From Agaricus subrufescens (taxonomy: Eukaryota > Basidiomycota > Agaricomycetes > Agaricales > Agaricaceae), in the NCBI GenBank assembly GCA_029945375.1, contig CM057059.1:2852001-2916000 (forward strand): a stretch of 64,000 nt of DNA. The letters are read 5' to 3'. Shown here piece after piece: positions 60,363-64,000 of this stretch. The notes beneath the pieces were generated by a model. It had not been told where the DNA came from. It worked only from the letters and a program-made list of their open reading frames with translations, and ran no database searches. The translations under genes were made by a program, and so were the position numbers. Position 1 is the first letter of the stretch, and each line of letters opens with the position of its first letter.

Positions 60363-62334
60363 CAGTTGCTCGATAGGCAAGAAATGTACTATGTTGAGAT
60401 GTTACTAGTATCCTGGGTTCTCCCAGTATTTAAGAGATCGAAGTTATTGATAGTATGAAGCCATTGTAGTAGTCAAGACCCTTGTGAATAATTTGAGAGA
60501 TCGGTTGTTCTATCGTCATGAATATGCGTCTAGTGTGGTGACGATGGTGGTTACCCGGTACCCATCTACCAAAGGTGCCTTGAACGTACAATGTTTATTA
60601 TTGTTGTGCATGACATATATTCAAAGCCAGCGGCGCCCTCTTGAGTCATCATCCAATAACCATCAAACCTGTTTATTATACCATTGCTCTATGGAAAGTA
60701 AAAAAGTCGTTTAGGTTTCCTTTTTCGTGCATACTTTGGCGGAATGCTATGGGGTGGCCGTTTGCCAGTCTAAGAAATAGACAACATTCCTACAGCGACG
60801 GCCCTGAGGTTTGTTTTTGCCTTTGAGTGACTGGGTAGGGCTCGTGTTGTTCTGCGAACAAGCGAGACAATTCCTGAGTTAGCCGCGATTTCCCATCCTA
60901 TCATGGCAGAAGCTGAGAAGTCGAGACTCATAGTTTTATCAAGCCCTGCAAGTAGTACAGTGGTTATGTATCTAACACGAATGCGGGGTTTGCATACCGT
61001 AAGTCGCTAATTGGTCAAGTAAGGACTAGCTGTCAGTCCCATGATAGTACATGCCTCTTCCGAGTCAGGTACTTCGTCCGATTCACTGGATGTTTCAGTA
61101 ATCATATGTTTTCGTTTCCAGTGGCAGGTTCTAGTGTAAGCATGAGCTTACAGTACATATAGTACTAGTCGGTTGCGGAATATCACAAGATATTTTGTTA
61201 TGTCCCTTTCGGTCTAACGATTACACGGCCGACTAGTAGGGTAGCATGCTTACATCTAGGTTGGGGCATAAATGCAGGTTCATTAAACGCTGTTCTCAGC
61301 GCTTTGGCAGCAGCGCTTGCTTCAAGGGTAAACACCATTGAGTCTGGGCGCGTTGAATTTATTATTATCCCAAAAATCTGACACGATGATCAAATTAGGT
61401 TGTATTGACGAGGTCCTCGATGCAGATGGTTCGATACGTTACCGCTCACGAGTTGTTCTTGTTGTGTCTCTGAACTCTGAACTGAATTTGACAGATGTTT
61501 TTGATCCGAAATACCGTACCCAGAGAAGCTGGAGTTGCAAATAGAACTGAGCCGTTGACCTATTCTTAAACTTTGGCATCATATCTTGAAACTTTTCCGA
61601 AGTCAAGCCCTGTATTCTGTTCTTTTAGCCAAGGATATGACCGCATGACCGTCAAATGTGATCGCTAGACGGACGGGCATAATATGCGGAAGTGACCACT
61701 TGAAGCGTTGCAATTAATGAAAACACTCGAGGCAATACTGTTAATTGGACTCTGGTAAATCGCGGTGTGTCAGGCGCAGGAGTCGGTGATCTCGGTGGTC
61801 GGACGATAAACAATTAACAGGTTGTTGACTGCTTTTCAGGGTGCTGCTTCCCCTCGAATGGCAGCTGCGTTGTTGATTGCTTTAGACTAAGTATCGTTGG
61901 TGGTCATTCCGTGAGAAGAAATAGGGTGATCCGAGCTGGCTCAACTGAACGTAAGTGTGATTTCCCTGCACTGTCCCACGTCTTCTCTACTGTCTGGGCT
62001 GATTGTGAAATATCTCGGACTCACTAGTATTCTTGGGGCAAGAAGAGAGCATACTGCCGATGCTTTCTTGAGTGTCCGTGGCTTCTTGACAAATCAGATT
62101 CTGAGCCAACTCTCAGGCCTCGAGCTTAACCCCCGGGCCCAATCAGGACACAGGAGTTAATCTTATGTTTCAAGATCTGCAATCCGAAGGGGAAATGCAT
62201 TTGTATAGACTCTGCAGAAAGATGTTCGCCGTTTGATCGTGACAGATCCTTGGTCATCGTAGTTTGACACTCCATTTCTTGAAATCTCCGGGGTCTGGTT
62301 AGCCCATCGGGTCCTTCACAATACCCTCGAACGA
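60363..62334. other. Two-kilobase stretch without a gene
   Basis: No gene, repeat or RNA could be supported on either strand. Frames such as 61338-61544 and 61957-62160 are short and unremarkable. Confidence 0.5.
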
Positions 62335-62341
62335 TATAAAA
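62335..62341 (+). promoter_or_regulatory. TATA box of the Moco sulfurase gene
   Basis: TATAAAA about 45 bp before the ATG at 62385, the only TATA-like site close upstream. Confidence 0.5.
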
Positions 62342-62384
62342 CCTGGAGCTTCGAGCTGGGGGCGCAATATCTGAACCTTTCCCA

Positions 62385-64000
62385 ATGGGTAACTCTCCCT
62401 CTACCCCCATTCACCTCCCTCACAATCGACCTTTTCGTATTGCCAAGAAGCGGTCCAAGGCGATGATTTTTCCCGGAATATTGGGTTGCAGTTCTGCTGC
62501 TCCTTCGTCAGCGGTTGGGAATGGTTATGTACATGATGGGATGCCTTGGGCGGATGAAAAGCAAAGCTGCCGCTCCCAATCACAGGAAAACCCCGCTCTT
62601 GCTTATTCACCTTCCTATACTTTCAATGACGGTTCTGACCCCGCTGCAATGGCATACAATGAATTCCTGAAGGCCTATCCCGGTGTGTATCTTTGTTCTA
62701 TATGATCCCCTGTGGCACTAATCTGTACCTAGAATATCGACTCACCTGGATCCTTGATACTTTACGGCGGACTGACTACACGAGATTAGAACGGTCAGGA
62801 GAAAGTTACGTTGACTACATGGGCGGTGCTCTGTATCCCGAGAGCCTTATCAGGGTTCATACCCACTTTTTGAACACAAGAATCTTGGGGAACACCCACT
62901 CTATCAGCAATAGGTGAGTATATGCATCGCATATATTCCCCTGGGTACCGTGATTGAGAAGCTTGTCTGCAGACCCACGCTTTCTCTACGATGTGCGAAT
63001 GAGGCTCGGGCAGCAGTCCTTTCTTTTTTCAAAGCTTCGAGTGAAGATTACGCTGTCATTTTCACAGCAAACGCGACTGCAGCTCTGAAATTAGTCGGTG
63101 AATCGTACCCTTTCACAAAGGGAAGCAGCCTTGTTCTCGGCGTTGATTCTCATAATAGCGTGTGTACAAGTCTATACCATCTCATAAATAGACTCACTGC
63201 TCACATTACCTAGGTCCACGGGCTTCGTGAGTTCGCTTTACGCAAAGAAGCCAGCATTGCCTACATCGCTTCTACGCCTGTGGGAGGACTGGAAACAGCT
63301 ACGGCCAAAGTCAGTCCACTATCTTTCAGAGATTGACCCCCTATCTCAATGTCTTTGATGCCAGACTATCCTATTAAATCACAAGCCTCGGTCAGAAGAC
63401 CTGGCGCCTAGTTTGTTTGTACTGACAGGGCAATCCAACATCACTAACTGCAAAAATGATCTATCATTAATCAAACATGCTGCTTCTTTGGGATATCATA
63501 CACTCATAGATGGAGCAGCCCTAGCACCCACGTCTCAATTCTCTGTAGAAAATACTGGTGCTGATGCAGTGGCGATTTCCTTTTACAAGATGTTTGGCTT
63601 CCCTACAGGAGTCGGGGCACTCATAGTCAAGAAGTCCTTTCTCACTCAACTTCAGCGACCTTGGTTCGCAGGCGGTACTGTTGATGTAGTCCAAGTACCA
63701 GGGACAATCGTCACTCGATCTTCTGAGATATATGAACAGTTTGAGGTGAGTGGCTGAAACGAATGATCAAAGTCCACAATGAATTAATAATTTTGACAGG
63801 ATGGAACTATTAACTACTTGACTTTGCCTGCGGTCACAGATGGCTTGCGGTTCCTATCGGCATATCTTCCATTTCTACCTCTCAGACTCTCTTGCCTAAT
63901 GCATTTCCTTACTGCCACCCTTGCCGAACTCAGACATGATACCAGTAACCGACCAATTGTACGAATTATATCACGGTTGCCAGGCCGGAAATTAAAATCT
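62385..64000 (+). CDS. Molybdenum cofactor sulfurase, N-terminal part (runs off the window)
   Basis: Starts MGNSPSTPIHLPHNRPFRIA and, after a Ser-rich leader of about 100 residues, enters the aminotransferase class V domain: TWILDTLRRTDYTRLERSGE, YVDYMGGALYPESLIRVH, ILGNTHSISNR, DYAVIFTANATAALKLVGE, and ADAVAISFYKMFGFPTGVGA with the PLP-binding Lys. It continues with RPWFAGGTVDVVQVPGTIV and DGTINYLTLPAVTDGLRFL. This is the cysteine-desulfurase-like half of fungal HxB/Mcsu enzymes, which put the terminal sulfur on the molybdenum cofactor of xanthine dehydrogenase and aldehyde oxidase. The C-terminal MOSC half lies beyond the edge. Six or more short introns; no interruption seen. The leader before the domain is longer than I would expect. 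Confidence 0.9.

Overview
This is nuclear DNA of a basidiomycete, most likely a mushroom-forming Agaricomycete. The protein-coding genes are split by many short GT..AG introns of about 50-70 nt. The set combines fungal housekeeping genes (Elongator ELP1, rRNA-processing EFG1, spliceosomal CWC15, Golgi Ca2+/Mn2+ ATPase PMR1, an SLD3-like replication initiator) with secreted and redox enzymes typical of wood- and litter-dwelling mushrooms (CAP/PR-1 proteins, an aryl-alcohol-oxidase-like GMC enzyme, a GH30 glycosidase). I see no viral, plasmid, CRISPR, rRNA or convincing tRNA content.

Layout. About 0.5-6.9 kb is a tandem direct duplication of a ~3.15 kb block. Each copy carries an intact secreted CAP/PR-1 gene, and the first copy also carries a truncated piece of the neighbouring GMC gene's 3' end. 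The full GMC oxidoreductase follows at 6.7-9.0 kb (minus). From 9.1 to 11.7 kb there is gene-poor DNA with a four-unit 47-bp minisatellite and an orphan 184-codon ORF. From 11.8 to 19.5 kb four minus-strand genes follow: SLD3-like, a CHY-type zinc-finger protein, a GH30 glycosidase and a conserved multi-pass membrane protein. A Yar1-like ankyrin protein (20.3-20.9 kb, plus) is divergent from the membrane-protein gene. After ~2 kb of empty DNA comes an FAD-linked oxidase with a long disordered insert (22.9-25.6 kb, plus). It converges on a DH-BAR-SH3 RhoGEF (26.5-29.9 kb) and PMR1 (29.9-33.9 kb), both minus. PMR1 is divergent from the first of two paralogous aldo-keto reductases (34.2-35.5 and 37.3-38.6 kb, plus).

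From 39 to 54 kb the window is a dense housekeeping block: EFG1 (minus) head-to-head with ELP1 (plus), an F-BAR/SH3 protein, an unrecognised coiled-coil protein, CWC15, and an RluA-family pseudouridine synthase (minus). An unrecognised Cys-rich, disordered protein (54.4-56.3 kb, minus) and a WrbA-type flavodoxin-like quinone reductase (57.3-58.1 kb, minus) follow. About 4 kb holds only a possible decayed gene (about 58.9-60.4 kb). The window ends inside a molybdenum-cofactor sulfurase gene (62.4 kb to the edge, plus).

The genes do not form an evident biosynthetic cluster. The contents most worth a second look are the tandem CAP/GMC duplication, the FAD oxidase with the insert, the unrecognised genes at 54.4-56.3 and 47.7-49.5 kb, the minisatellite/orphan ORF region, and the possible decayed gene near 59-60 kb. 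Exon joints were worked out by eye; spans are start-to-stop of the inferred CDS including introns.
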